Origin: an uncultured Bacteroidales bacterium
GTDB lineage: Bacteria; Bacteroidota; Bacteroidia; Bacteroidales; F082
Assembly (NCBI GenBank): GCA_900317055.1
Contig: ONFF01000015.1
Location: 96,550-160,549 of the forward strand
Reading direction: 5' to 3'
DNA length: 64,000 nucleotides
The notes beneath the pieces are model-generated. The model had not been told where the DNA came from, made no database searches, and saw only the letters and a program-made list of their open reading frames with translations. A program made the translations under genes and the position numbers. Below are positions 25,975-33,564 of this stretch, piece after piece. Position 1 is the stretch's first letter. Every line of letters begins with the position of its first letter.

Positions 25975-26130
25975 GCAGGCTCACACTCTATGTCATTCCT
26001 GCATGGGGTTTGCTGGGGAAGGAATCTATAGAGAGTGAGCCGTCAATATGGTTATCCTTCTTTGAGCCGCCCTGCACAGATTCCATTCCAACACACATAC
26101 CTATGCTGGAATGACATGCAGGGCTTGCTA
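25975..26130. repeat. Compound inverted repeat between convergent genes (TGTCATTCC class)
   Basis: TGTCATTCC (25991-25999) pairs with GGAATGACA (26108-26116), and inside it an approximate pair GCTCACACTCTAT/ATAGAGAGTGAGC spans 25979-26040. It fills the 159-bp space between the convergent M20 and mtnN genes and may end both transcripts. No gene was seen in it. Confidence 0.6.
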
Positions 26131-26132
26131 AA

Positions 26133-26888
26133 CTACACTAACCTCATAACCTCCCCTATAATCGCCCTCGAATAAGCATTCGCAACCTCGACGATGAACT
26201 TGCCGAAATCGACGCGGGCGTTGTGATTAGCAGTGTCGCTTATGGTACGGATGACCGTGAAAGGCGTGCCAAATTCCAGACAGACCTGCGCCACGGCCGC
26301 GCCTTCCATCTCGACACAGAGCACATCGGGCAACAAACCCAAGATCTCCTCGCGTTTCTCATTGCTGTTGATGAACTGGTCGCCACTGGCAATGTCGCCG
26401 AAATACAGGGTCGGTGCGAGATTGAAATCCTTGACGGCCTCCTCGCCCACCATTTTATCAACGCCTTTATCCAAAAGGTTGGCTACCGCCTTGCCTGCCA
26501 ACTCGGTCAATTCCGGGTTGCTGTCGACATAAACACGGTTGAGCAGTGGCAACTCGAAGCGCGAAATGATGGGGCGGGCATCCAAATCATGCTGCACCAA
26601 GCGTTTGGAAATGACGATGTCGCCTACCTTCAATCCATCGGCCAAGGCTCCTGCTGTGCCGATAAAAATCAAGTCCGTCACAGCAAACTCCTGTATTAAT
26701 AAGGTGGCGGTGATGGTGGCGGCCACCTTGCCCCATTTGGAGAAGGCCACCACACAACGCACGGTGCCGATTTTGCCCACCACAAACTCACGGTTGGCAA
26801 TTTTCACGATGGTTTTTTCAGTCAGCAAGGCTTTCACTTCGTCAATTTCTTGCGCCATCGCTCCAAGGATGCCTATATTTCGGGTCAT
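26133..26888 (-). CDS. mtnN: 5'-methylthioadenosine/S-adenosylhomocysteine nucleosidase
   Basis: The protein has 251 residues, slightly longer than the usual ~230. Family residues are visible: the N-terminal acidic segment GAMAQEIDEV, the loop FIGTAGALADGLKVGD, VEMEGAAVAQ for nucleoside binding and the catalytic Asp in RTISDTANHNA. It cleaves adenine from MTA and SAH, recycling methylation by-products. The region before the start codon carries a run of ATTCAAAG-like direct repeats. Confidence 0.92.
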   Translation of the reverse strand: MTRNIGILGAMAQEIDEVKALLTEKTIVKIANREFVVGKIGTVRCVVAFSKWGKVAATITATLLIQEFAVTDLIFIGTAGALADGLKVGDIVISKRLVQHDLDARPIISRFELPLLNRVYVDSNPELTELAGKAVANLLDKGVDKMVGEEAVKDFNLAPTLYFGDIASGDQFINSNEKREEILGLLPDVLCVEMEGAAVAQVCLEFGTPFTVIRTISDTANHNARVDFGKFIVEVANAYSRAIIGEVMRLV

Positions 26889-26940
26889 AGATTCAAAGAT
26901 TTAAGATTCAAAACTCAAGATTCAAAGATTCAAGATTTCA
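26889..26940. repeat. ATTCAAG/ATTCAAAG tandem repeat
   Basis: About six imperfect units of 7-8 bases (ATTCAAAG, ATTTAAG, ATTCAAAA) lie in tandem just upstream of mtnN. Shorter versions occur upstream of tnaA (about 6145-6175) and between the TlpA-like gene and manA (about 23725-23757). The function is unknown. Confidence 0.55.
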
Positions 26941-26944
26941 GAAA

Positions 26945-26977
26945 TTTGCACGGCAAAAATAAAAAATACTACCTTTG
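26945..26977 (+). promoter_or_regulatory. Bacteroidota promoter of the LOG-family gene
   Basis: TTTG at 26945-26948 and TACCTTTG at 26970-26977 are separated by 21 bp, an excellent match to the consensus. Transcription should start near 26984, only about 8 nt before the ATG at 26992. Confidence 0.75.
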
Positions 26978-26991
26978 CAAAAATTTACCGA

Positions 26992-27579
26992 ATGAAGAAA
27001 ATCTGCATTTTTTGCGGCAGCAGCATGGGGTTCGACCCGATTTACAAGGAGAAAGCAGCCGAATTGGGCCATGTTTTGGCCGATAACGATTGTGAACTAC
27101 TTTACGGCGGAGGCAATGTGGGCCTAATGAATATAATCGCCGAGGTAATGAAGGAACGCCATTGCAGGATTGTCGGTACCATAACACAGCATCTGTTGGA
27201 TATGCGCGTGGGCCGCCCCGACATCGACGAGCTGATTGTAGTAGATACCATGGCGGAGCGTAAGAAAATCCTTGAGGATATGGCCGACGCTTTTATCGCC
27301 ATGCCGGGCGGTGTGGGGACGATGGACGAGTTTTTCGAGGTAATGGTGCTCAGCCAATTGCGCGTGTTCGACAAGCCCGTCGCACTCTTCAATGTGAACG
27401 GCTACTACGATGACATCGTTCGTTTCCTCGACCGCGCCACACGCGACGGTTTCATCCACCACGAACATGCCAACAACCTCATCGTCAGCGACGACCCGAA
27501 AGCACTGCTGGAGGGAATTGAAAACTTTAAGCCCGTTGAGCTAAAGAAATGGGTAGATGAGATTAAAGAACAAGTTTAA
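26992..27579 (+). CDS. LOG-family protein (TIGR00730; nucleotide 5'-monophosphate phosphoribohydrolase-like)
   Basis: The 195-residue Rossmann-fold protein has the family motif PGGVGTMDEFFE at about residue 101 and an N-terminal IFCGSSMGFDP. Members cleave the N-glycosidic bond of nucleoside monophosphates, in plants and some bacteria releasing cytokinins. The bacterial housekeeping role is not settled. It has its own promoter. The gap to the next gene holds a palindromic repeat. Confidence 0.88.
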   Translation: MKKICIFCGSSMGFDPIYKEKAAELGHVLADNDCELLYGGGNVGLMNIIAEVMKERHCRIVGTITQHLLDMRVGRPDIDELIVVDTMAERKKILEDMADAFIAMPGGVGTMDEFFEVMVLSQLRVFDKPVALFNVNGYYDDIVRFLDRATRDGFIHHEHANNLIVSDDPKALLEGIENFKPVELKKWVDEIKEQV

Positions 27580-27589
27580 AGCTAATAGT

Positions 27590-27655
27590 TAAAGCCAGCC
27601 CCGTAGGGGCGACAGATATTAAGCAGGCGACATAAGTCCCTGCTCTTACACAGAC
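27590..27655. repeat. Palindromic repeat (GCCCCGTAGGGGC class)
   Basis: A 13-base palindrome GCCCCGTAGGGGC lies at 27598-27610. It is followed by GACAGATATTAAGCAGG and a further weak inverted pair (GCAGG/CCTGC). It fills the gap between the LOG gene and the P-loop/deaminase gene. Confidence 0.6.
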
Positions 27656-27669
27656 AAACACCATACACC

Positions 27670-28722
27670 ATGATCATCATAGGAATCACAGGCACCCTAG
27701 GTGCGGGCAAAGGCACCATCGTCGACTACCTCGTCAAGGAAAAGGGCTTCGTGCACTACTCAGTACGAGCCTACATCACAGAAGAATGCCAACGCCGCGG
27801 CCTCGAAGTAAACCGCGACACACTCACCATGGTGGGTAACGACCTGCGTGCTGCGCATTGCCCAAGTTACATCACTGACCAACTCTTTGAGCGTGCCAAG
27901 GCCGAAGGCAAAAACGCCGTCATCGAGAGTGTCCGTACTCCAGGCGAGATCCACTCGTTGCGGGAGAAGGGCGAGTTCTACCTCTTCGCCGTCGATGCCG
28001 ACCGTAAGATACGCTACGACCGCATCTATCTGCGCGGCTCAGAGACCGATCACATCGACTTCGATACCTTTGTGGCCAACGAGGAACGCGAGATGACAGC
28101 CACCGACCCCAACAAGCAGAACCTCGGCGCGTGCATCAAGGAGGCCGACTTCGTGTTCATGAACGATGGCTCCATCCCTCAACTGCACCAGCAAGTGGAG
28201 AAGGTGCTGACCCAGCTGCATGTGCGTCCTTCGTGGGACGACTATTTCCTCAACCTAGCCGACACCGTCAGCGAACGCGCCACCTGCAATCGTGGCCGCA
28301 GTGGCTGCGTCATCGTGAAGGACAAACAAATCTTAGTGACCGGCTATGTGGGCTCGCCGCGCGGACTGCCGCACTGCGACGATGTAGGCCACCTTTTCCG
28401 CAAAACAATTCATGAAGATGGCAGCGTCACCCAACACTGCGTGCGCACCGTCCATGCCGAGCAAAACGCCATCTGTCAGGCTGCCCGTCGTGGCATCGCC
28501 TTGGATGGCAGCACTTTATATTGCCGCATGACCCCTTGTCGCACCTGCGCCATGCTCATTATCAACTGCGGCATCGTGCGCGTGGTGTGCGAGCGCCGCT
28601 ACCACGACGGTGCCGAGACCGAAGAGATGTTCCGCACTGTGGGCATCGAGTTGGTCTATAAATACGACGAGGTGCAACAATACGAAGGGCAGCGTTGCGA
28701 CAACACCGATCCATTGAAATAA
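27670..28722 (+). CDS. P-loop kinase-like / deoxycytidylate deaminase fusion protein
   Basis: The protein has 350 residues. Residues 1-180 form a P-loop nucleotide-kinase-like domain with Walker A GITGTLGAGKGT (residues 5-16) and a dephospho-CoA-kinase-like layout. Residues about 187-335 form a dCMP/cytidine deaminase domain with zinc motifs VHAEQNA (262-264 HAE) and PCRTC (289-293). Zinc and catalytic residues are therefore intact. Stand-alone bacterial dCMP deaminases are about 150 residues. P-loop plus deaminase architecture is known from eukaryotic and archaeal proteins and from anti-phage dCTP deaminases (AvcD/DcdV), which are longer. A nucleotide-metabolism role is the conservative call. 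Confidence 0.82.
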   Translation: MIIIGITGTLGAGKGTIVDYLVKEKGFVHYSVRAYITEECQRRGLEVNRDTLTMVGNDLRAAHCPSYITDQLFERAKAEGKNAVIESVRTPGEIHSLREKGEFYLFAVDADRKIRYDRIYLRGSETDHIDFDTFVANEEREMTATDPNKQNLGACIKEADFVFMNDGSIPQLHQQVEKVLTQLHVRPSWDDYFLNLADTVSERATCNRGRSGCVIVKDKQILVTGYVGSPRGLPHCDDVGHLFRKTIHEDGSVTQHCVRTVHAEQNAICQAARRGIALDGSTLYCRMTPCRTCAMLIINCGIVRVVCERRYHDGAETEEMFRTVGIELVYKYDEVQQYEGQRCDNTDPLK

Positions 28723-28743
28723 TCCAAACAAAAGAATAGACCT

Positions 28744-30300
28744 ATGAGAAAACATTTATTCCTTTTCTTGGCTTTGGCTTTTGCAACGCCCAGTGCCATC
28801 CAAGCTCAAACCCCACGCGACATGTGGGATTTCGTGAACTCATTCTCTTGCTCCACAGGTCGCCAACATGGCGTGGTCTACGACGGTGAGTACATCTACA
28901 CTAGTGCTTGGGGCAAGTCGTCGACGGTGCTGTCGATGTTCTACAAATACGACCTTAACGGCAATCTCATCGAAGAATTCGATGTACCTGGAATCGATAA
29001 TTCCGACAACTACATGCGCGACATGACTTATGACGGACAGTATGTCTACGGCTGTGATGCCCATTCCGGAACGATTTGGTGCTATGATCTCCGTAACAAA
29101 TCATTAGTCGGACAAATCAACACCGCTTTCAATGAATTGGGCACCTGCACCTACGACCCCGAAAACGACGCCTTCTGGGTCGGCGAAAGAGCCACAGGCA
29201 GCAGTCCCAACCTCCATCTCGACCTCAAGCTTGTTGACCGTAACGGTTCCGTTATCAGAACTGCTACTGCACACAACCTCGGCGGACACACAGTGCATGG
29301 CACTGGCTACTTTACTGACGAGGATGGCGTAGCCCACCTCTACCTCTTTGCCGTGGAAGGCTTCACCGCCCATGTCTTCGACTACAACATCAATTCGGAC
29401 AGCATGGATCCCAATATCATCTTTGACTTCGCCGCTACGCCTGGCTGGGGATATGCATGTTCCGCAGGCGGTGCCTTCATCGGCGAATGTAACGGCTCGA
29501 TCTATTTCTTCGGCGATGTGGACAAAAGCCCCAACCTCATCGGCATCTATGCCTTGGGTGACTACACACCTACACCTCCCACACCTCCAGAGGGCAATAT
29601 CTTCTTCGACTTCAACGACGGCATCATGCAATGGACCTCTATTGATGCCGACGGTGACGGCTATTGCTGGAACATGCGCCGCAACTGGGGCTATGCCGAG
29701 AATCCTTACAGCGTGACCTCAGCATCGTATGACGACCTTACCCAAACCGCATTGCATCCCCAAAACTATCTGGTTAGCCCTTACAAACTTGACTGCGAAG
29801 AAATTACATTTATAGCTTGCGCTCAGGACGCAGAACATCCGACCGAGCACTTTGGTGTTGCTGTCTCGACTACGGGCAACACCAATGCAGACGACTTCAC
29901 CATCGTGTGGGAAACCGACATGACCGCCAAAGCAGCCGGCTTCTGGTATAGCTATGATGTGGACCTCAGAGCCTACCAAGGGCAAGACATCTATGTGGCC
30001 ATCGTCCACTTCAACTGCTCCAATCAGTTCATGCTGAATATTGACGATGTTATGCTGTACAGGACCTACGACAATGTGACCGACAACACACCAGCCGTGC
30101 TTTCGGTCTATCCCAACCCTTCAACAGGTGCCGTCATGATTGAAGGTACTGGAAAACTCATCGTCACGAACGCTCTTGGTCAGCAGATGCTCACCCGCGA
30201 CATCGAAAACCAAACAACACTGGCTTTGCCTATCGGATTGTATTTCATCCGTTTGGAAAACGAAAAGGGTGTTTCTGTGAACAAACTTGTAGTGAAATAA
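28744..30300 (+). CDS. Secreted beta-propeller-like/jelly-roll protein with T9SS sorting domain
   Basis: The protein has 518 residues. Residues 1-21 are a signal peptide. Residues about 30-275 consist of repeated YDGEYIYTSAW-like and YDGQYVYGCDA-like blades, suggesting a beta-propeller. After a Pro/Thr linker (PTPPTPPEG), residues about 288-440 form a cleaved-adhesin/choice-of-anchor J jelly-roll ending FMLNIDDVMLYR. The last ~70 residues are a T9SS type A sorting domain (LSVYPNPSTG ... VNKLVVK). It is expected on the cell surface. It starts 21 bp after the deaminase gene and ends at a clear terminator. Confidence 0.85.
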   Translation: MRKHLFLFLALAFATPSAIQAQTPRDMWDFVNSFSCSTGRQHGVVYDGEYIYTSAWGKSSTVLSMFYKYDLNGNLIEEFDVPGIDNSDNYMRDMTYDGQYVYGCDAHSGTIWCYDLRNKSLVGQINTAFNELGTCTYDPENDAFWVGERATGSSPNLHLDLKLVDRNGSVIRTATAHNLGGHTVHGTGYFTDEDGVAHLYLFAVEGFTAHVFDYNINSDSMDPNIIFDFAATPGWGYACSAGGAFIGECNGSIYFFGDVDKSPNLIGIYALGDYTPTPPTPPEGNIFFDFNDGIMQWTSIDADGDGYCWNMRRNWGYAENPYSVTSASYDDLTQTALHPQNYLVSPYKLDCEEITFIACAQDAEHPTEHFGVAVSTTGNTNADDFTIVWETDMTAKAAGFWYSYDVDLRAYQGQDIYVAIVHFNCSNQFMLNIDDVMLYRTYDNVTDNTPAVLSVYPNPSTGAVMIEGTGKLIVTNALGQQMLTRDIENQTTLALPIGLYFIRLENEKGVSVNKLVVK

Positions 30301-30331
30301 GCCACAATAAGGAGTAGCGATACCTATCATC

Positions 30332-30366
30332 AAAAACTCCATCTCAATCAGAGGTGGAGTTTTTTT
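30332..30366. terminator. Bidirectional intrinsic terminator
   Basis: AAAAACTCCATCTC pairs with GAGGTGGAGTTTTT around a short loop, flanked by A's on the left and T's on the right, so it can act on both strands. It lies between the convergent T9SS gene (ends 30300) and nhaC (ends 30372). Confidence 0.85.
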
Positions 30367-30371
30367 GTTTC

Positions 30372-32030
30372 TCATACTTTCTTTCCTACCAACCTCACAA
30401 TCAAGCCTAAAATCATAAAGGCGGCCAAAAAGGACACCCAAGAAGGTAGACCCAAAGCGGTTGGTAGCACTCCAATCAGCAATGCCACGCCGCCCACTGT
30501 CAGGGCGTAGGGCATCTGTGTCTTGACATGTTGCAAGTGATTGCAACTTGAGGCCAAGGAACTCATAATGGTCGTGTCGGAAATCGGGCTGCAGTGGTCG
30601 CCCATGACAGAGCCAGCCAACACTGAGGCCACCACATTATAAAACAGCGGCATGCTGGCCTCCACCGACAGACCTTGTTCCTGACATAATAGCCACGATG
30701 ATGGCAGAATCAAAGGATAGAGGATGGCCATCGTGCCCCAAGAAGTGCCTGTCGAGAAGCCTATCAAGGCGGCCAAGACAAAGGTCAACATGGGCACTAC
30801 CATGGGCGAAAGCGACCATTGCACCAGCAAATGCGAGACAAACTCCGCTGTATGCATGTCTTTGGTCACCAAGGCAATGGACCACGCCATAGTGAGGATA
30901 AGCACTGCATTGAACATCGACTTAAAGCCCTCCACCATCTCTTCCATAATCTTGGCAAAGGTCAAATTACCTCGTAGCAAGGTCATCACAATTGCCGTGA
31001 GCAGCGAAGCCAATGAAGCCCAAAGCAGGGCTTTGTATGAATTGGCTGAGCCGATGGTCGTGGAGAGTTTGGAGAAAAAGCCTACACCTGTCGCTTTCCA
31101 GATTGAAGCATCATAACCCGTGGCAACGAGCCCGATGATAGTGCCAAAAATCAGCACAAGCAATGGAATCAAGGCATCGATGATATGCGCGGGTTTCGAC
31201 ACACTGTTTGCCATTTCCGTCTCCATCGCCGAAGTCATTCGTGCCTTGCGTTCCGCCTTCAGCATAGGGCCAAAGTCGCGGCCACTGAGGATAATCATCA
31301 GCACAAAGCCAAGGGTTAGGAAAGGATAAAAGCTATAGGCCAAAGAATGGAAAAACACCGAATAGGCCGAGGCATCAAGCCCAATGGCATTGATGCCGTC
31401 CTGGATATAACTCAACTCCGCACCGATCCAAGTGGTGACAAAAGCAACCGCCACCACAGGTGCTGAGGTGGAATCGACAATATAGGCCAGTTTCTCGCGC
31501 GACACCTTCAACTTGTCGGCGATGGGACGCATGGTATTGCCCACCACAAGTGTGTTGGAATAGTCGTCGAAAAAGATACAGAGATCCATGAAGAAGGTCA
31601 TCAGCTGACCCGAGCGTGGTCCTCGTGCCCGTCGTGACAGCCAGTTGACCACGCCCTGCATGCCACCGTTAGCCGTGATGATGCGCACCATACCGCCAAT
31701 CATCATGGTGAAAACGATAATTGTCACATGGTCGGCATCGAAGAGTGAGCCTACAACATAGGTATCCACCACACGCAGCAGCCCGCCACCCAAGGCCGAG
31801 GCCGGGCTGGCTCCTCCATACAAGGCCATGAGAAAGGTACCCGTCAGGATACCGACAAACAGCGATGAAATCACCTCCTTTATTAATAAGGCCATCACGA
31901 TGGCTACCAAAGGCGGCAAAATCGACATCCACAGCGGCATCGTACCAGCCACTGGACCAAAAACATACAGCAGAACCATGCCAACAATCAGGACAAGCAG
32001 CACTGCCAAAACACTCCATTTCTTCTTCAT
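30372..32030 (-). CDS. nhaC: NhaC-family Na+/H+ antiporter
   Basis: The protein has about 552 residues with roughly 12 membrane helices. The start at 32030 (MKKKWSV) is preferred because the -7 element TATTTTTG (32049-32056, minus strand) overlaps the longer ORF start. Family blocks include FFDDYSNTLVVGNTMRP, ADKLKVSREKLAYIVDSTSAPV, GFSTGTSWGTMAILYPL and GDHCSPISDTTIMSS. It should exchange Na+ for H+ across the inner membrane. A role in sodium cycling beside the predicted Na+ V-type ATPase is plausible. Confidence 0.88.
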   Translation of the reverse strand: MKKKWSVLAVLLVLIVGMVLLYVFGPVAGTMPLWMSILPPLVAIVMALLIKEVISSLFVGILTGTFLMALYGGASPASALGGGLLRVVDTYVVGSLFDADHVTIIVFTMMIGGMVRIITANGGMQGVVNWLSRRARGPRSGQLMTFFMDLCIFFDDYSNTLVVGNTMRPIADKLKVSREKLAYIVDSTSAPVVAVAFVTTWIGAELSYIQDGINAIGLDASAYSVFFHSLAYSFYPFLTLGFVLMIILSGRDFGPMLKAERKARMTSAMETEMANSVSKPAHIIDALIPLLVLIFGTIIGLVATGYDASIWKATGVGFFSKLSTTIGSANSYKALLWASLASLLTAIVMTLLRGNLTFAKIMEEMVEGFKSMFNAVLILTMAWSIALVTKDMHTAEFVSHLLVQWSLSPMVVPMLTFVLAALIGFSTGTSWGTMAILYPLILPSSWLLCQEQGLSVEASMPLFYNVVASVLAGSVMGDHCSPISDTTIMSSLASSCNHLQHVKTQMPYALTVGGVALLIGVLPTALGLPSWVSFLAAFMILGLIVRLVGKKV

Positions 32031-32048
32031 GATGTGCAAAACAAAGCC

Positions 32049-32107
32049 CAAAAATACAATTTTTTGCAGAAAATTCGTTTAATCAAAACAATTTGGTCTT
32101 ATTTTTG
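32049..32107. promoter_or_regulatory. Divergent -7 elements of nhaC and the first lipoprotein gene
   Basis: TATTTTTG occurs on the minus strand at 32049-32056 (for nhaC) and on the plus strand at 32100-32107 (for the lipoprotein at 32156). The lipoprotein transcript would have a leader of about 40 nt. Confidence 0.55.
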
Positions 32108-32155
32108 CACCTTAATCTTATTTGGACATTAACAAACAACCATAAATCTACTACA

Positions 32156-32680
32156 ATGAAAAAAACACTTTTGATTGCCTTGTGCAGCCTTGCAGTCCTC
32201 TTTACCGCCTGCAAAAAACCCGTTGAACCTACGCCCGAGCCTGTTGACTACACCCCTAATTATGTCGGCAACTACCTCGGCCAGTTCACGCTCGCCATCA
32301 CCTCGATGAACAACCAACCGCAAAATGGTATGAGCTTCCCCATCGAAAACATCGGGATGGAGATTGCAAAAGCTGAACAATTCAACGCCATCACGGCCAA
32401 GGTGACGGTCGACAACGAATCGCACCAAACCTCAGGCACCGCCACTGAAGAGAAAGCCGACTTCGAGACTATCCAAGTCATCATCGACAAACCCGACCAA
32501 AACTACTATTTCAATTTGGCTCTCAAGATGGAAGGTAAAAAAGCTGAAAGCGACACCTTAAACATCGTCGGCTCCTTTACGGGCAATGGTAAAGCCACCT
32601 TCCCCACCCCACAAGGACCTGTGGAACAGAATTTTGAGGAAGTCTCAGGTACAATAAATGGAAAATTGGTAAAACAATAA
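32156..32680 (+). CDS. Small lipoprotein of unknown function
   Basis: The protein has 174 residues from Met at 32156. The signal peptide ends at lipobox Cys19 (LFTAC), followed by a Pro-rich linker (PVEPTPEPVDYTP). The rest is one beta-rich domain beginning YVGNYLGQFTLAI and ending VSGTINGKLVKQ. The end pattern and the first strand resemble the C-terminal half of the next gene product, so the two look like tandem relatives. No known family was recognised. Confidence 0.75.
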   Translation: MKKTLLIALCSLAVLFTACKKPVEPTPEPVDYTPNYVGNYLGQFTLAITSMNNQPQNGMSFPIENIGMEIAKAEQFNAITAKVTVDNESHQTSGTATEEKADFETIQVIIDKPDQNYYFNLALKMEGKKAESDTLNIVGSFTGNGKATFPTPQGPVEQNFEEVSGTINGKLVKQ

Positions 32681-32698
32681 TTAAAATCACCTATCATC

Positions 32699-33541
32699 AT
32701 GAAAAAAAGCACTTTATTCCTGGCTTGCTGCATCGGCCTGATGCTCTTTGCCAGCTGCAAGAAAGACCCTGTTGCTCCCACCATTATCTTAATACAAGGC
32801 GAGGGCTATCTTACCGAAAACGCCCAAGTGTATTCGGGTGACGAGATTATGGTCGGTTTCTCCTGCACAGGTGAGAGCTTGACCAAAATCGAAATCGTAC
32901 TGTCGCAAAACGGCACTATCTTGGACAGTTATACCGAAGACTGCACCAGCCAAAAGAACGAACCAGTGCCTCCTTACCACTGCGAACACAGTTTTACCAT
33001 TGAGGCCATAGGCACTGTCAACATCAAAGGCACCGTGACCGATGTCAACGGGCTGACAGCATCGAAAAACTTTGACATCCACTTCAACGAGAAACCCAAC
33101 GCAAAGTTTATCGGACATTACGAAGGCGATGCCCTATTCACTGGAATCATGAAAGCCGAAGTGACAGGCTTAGATCCAGTAGAACAGGAAGTCACTGATA
33201 GGGCTGTTCCCGTCATTCTCGAACTTAGAGATGGCGAAACCATGACCGATGTGATTGGCAATTGCAAAATCAACGACCAAGATATGGAGCTCAAAGGCAC
33301 AGTAGAAGGCAACAAGGTGACCTTTGAGGCTGTAAACACGACGGTCTCCTACAACTATGAAATGAATGGGTTCAATATCCCACTTGAAATGAATGTCACC
33401 TACGCTGTGGCAGGCACACTCGAAAATAAGACTTTGACACTCAACGGCACCTGCAACGGCGAAGGCGAGATCCACCTCCTAATCTATAATGGCACCACTT
33501 CCATTGACGGCACCATTGGTGGTAGCCTAGAGAAGCAATAA
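32699..33541 (+). CDS. Lipoprotein with Ig-like and beta-barrel-like domains, unknown function
   Basis: The protein has 280 residues. Lipobox Cys20 (LFASC) starts the mature form. Residues about 28-135 resemble an Ig/cadherin-like domain (GDEIMVGFSCTG ... GTVTDVNGLTASKNFDIHF). Residues about 140-280 match the domain of the preceding lipoprotein (FIGHYEGDA ... IDGTIGGSLEKQ). It starts 18 bp after that gene, indicating co-transcription. No enzymatic motif is visible. Confidence 0.75.
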   Translation: MKKSTLFLACCIGLMLFASCKKDPVAPTIILIQGEGYLTENAQVYSGDEIMVGFSCTGESLTKIEIVLSQNGTILDSYTEDCTSQKNEPVPPYHCEHSFTIEAIGTVNIKGTVTDVNGLTASKNFDIHFNEKPNAKFIGHYEGDALFTGIMKAEVTGLDPVEQEVTDRAVPVILELRDGETMTDVIGNCKINDQDMELKGTVEGNKVTFEAVNTTVSYNYEMNGFNIPLEMNVTYAVAGTLENKTLTLNGTCNGEGEIHLLIYNGTTSIDGTIGGSLEKQ

Positions 33542-33564
33542 CTACATTTTGAACAAAACGCATC

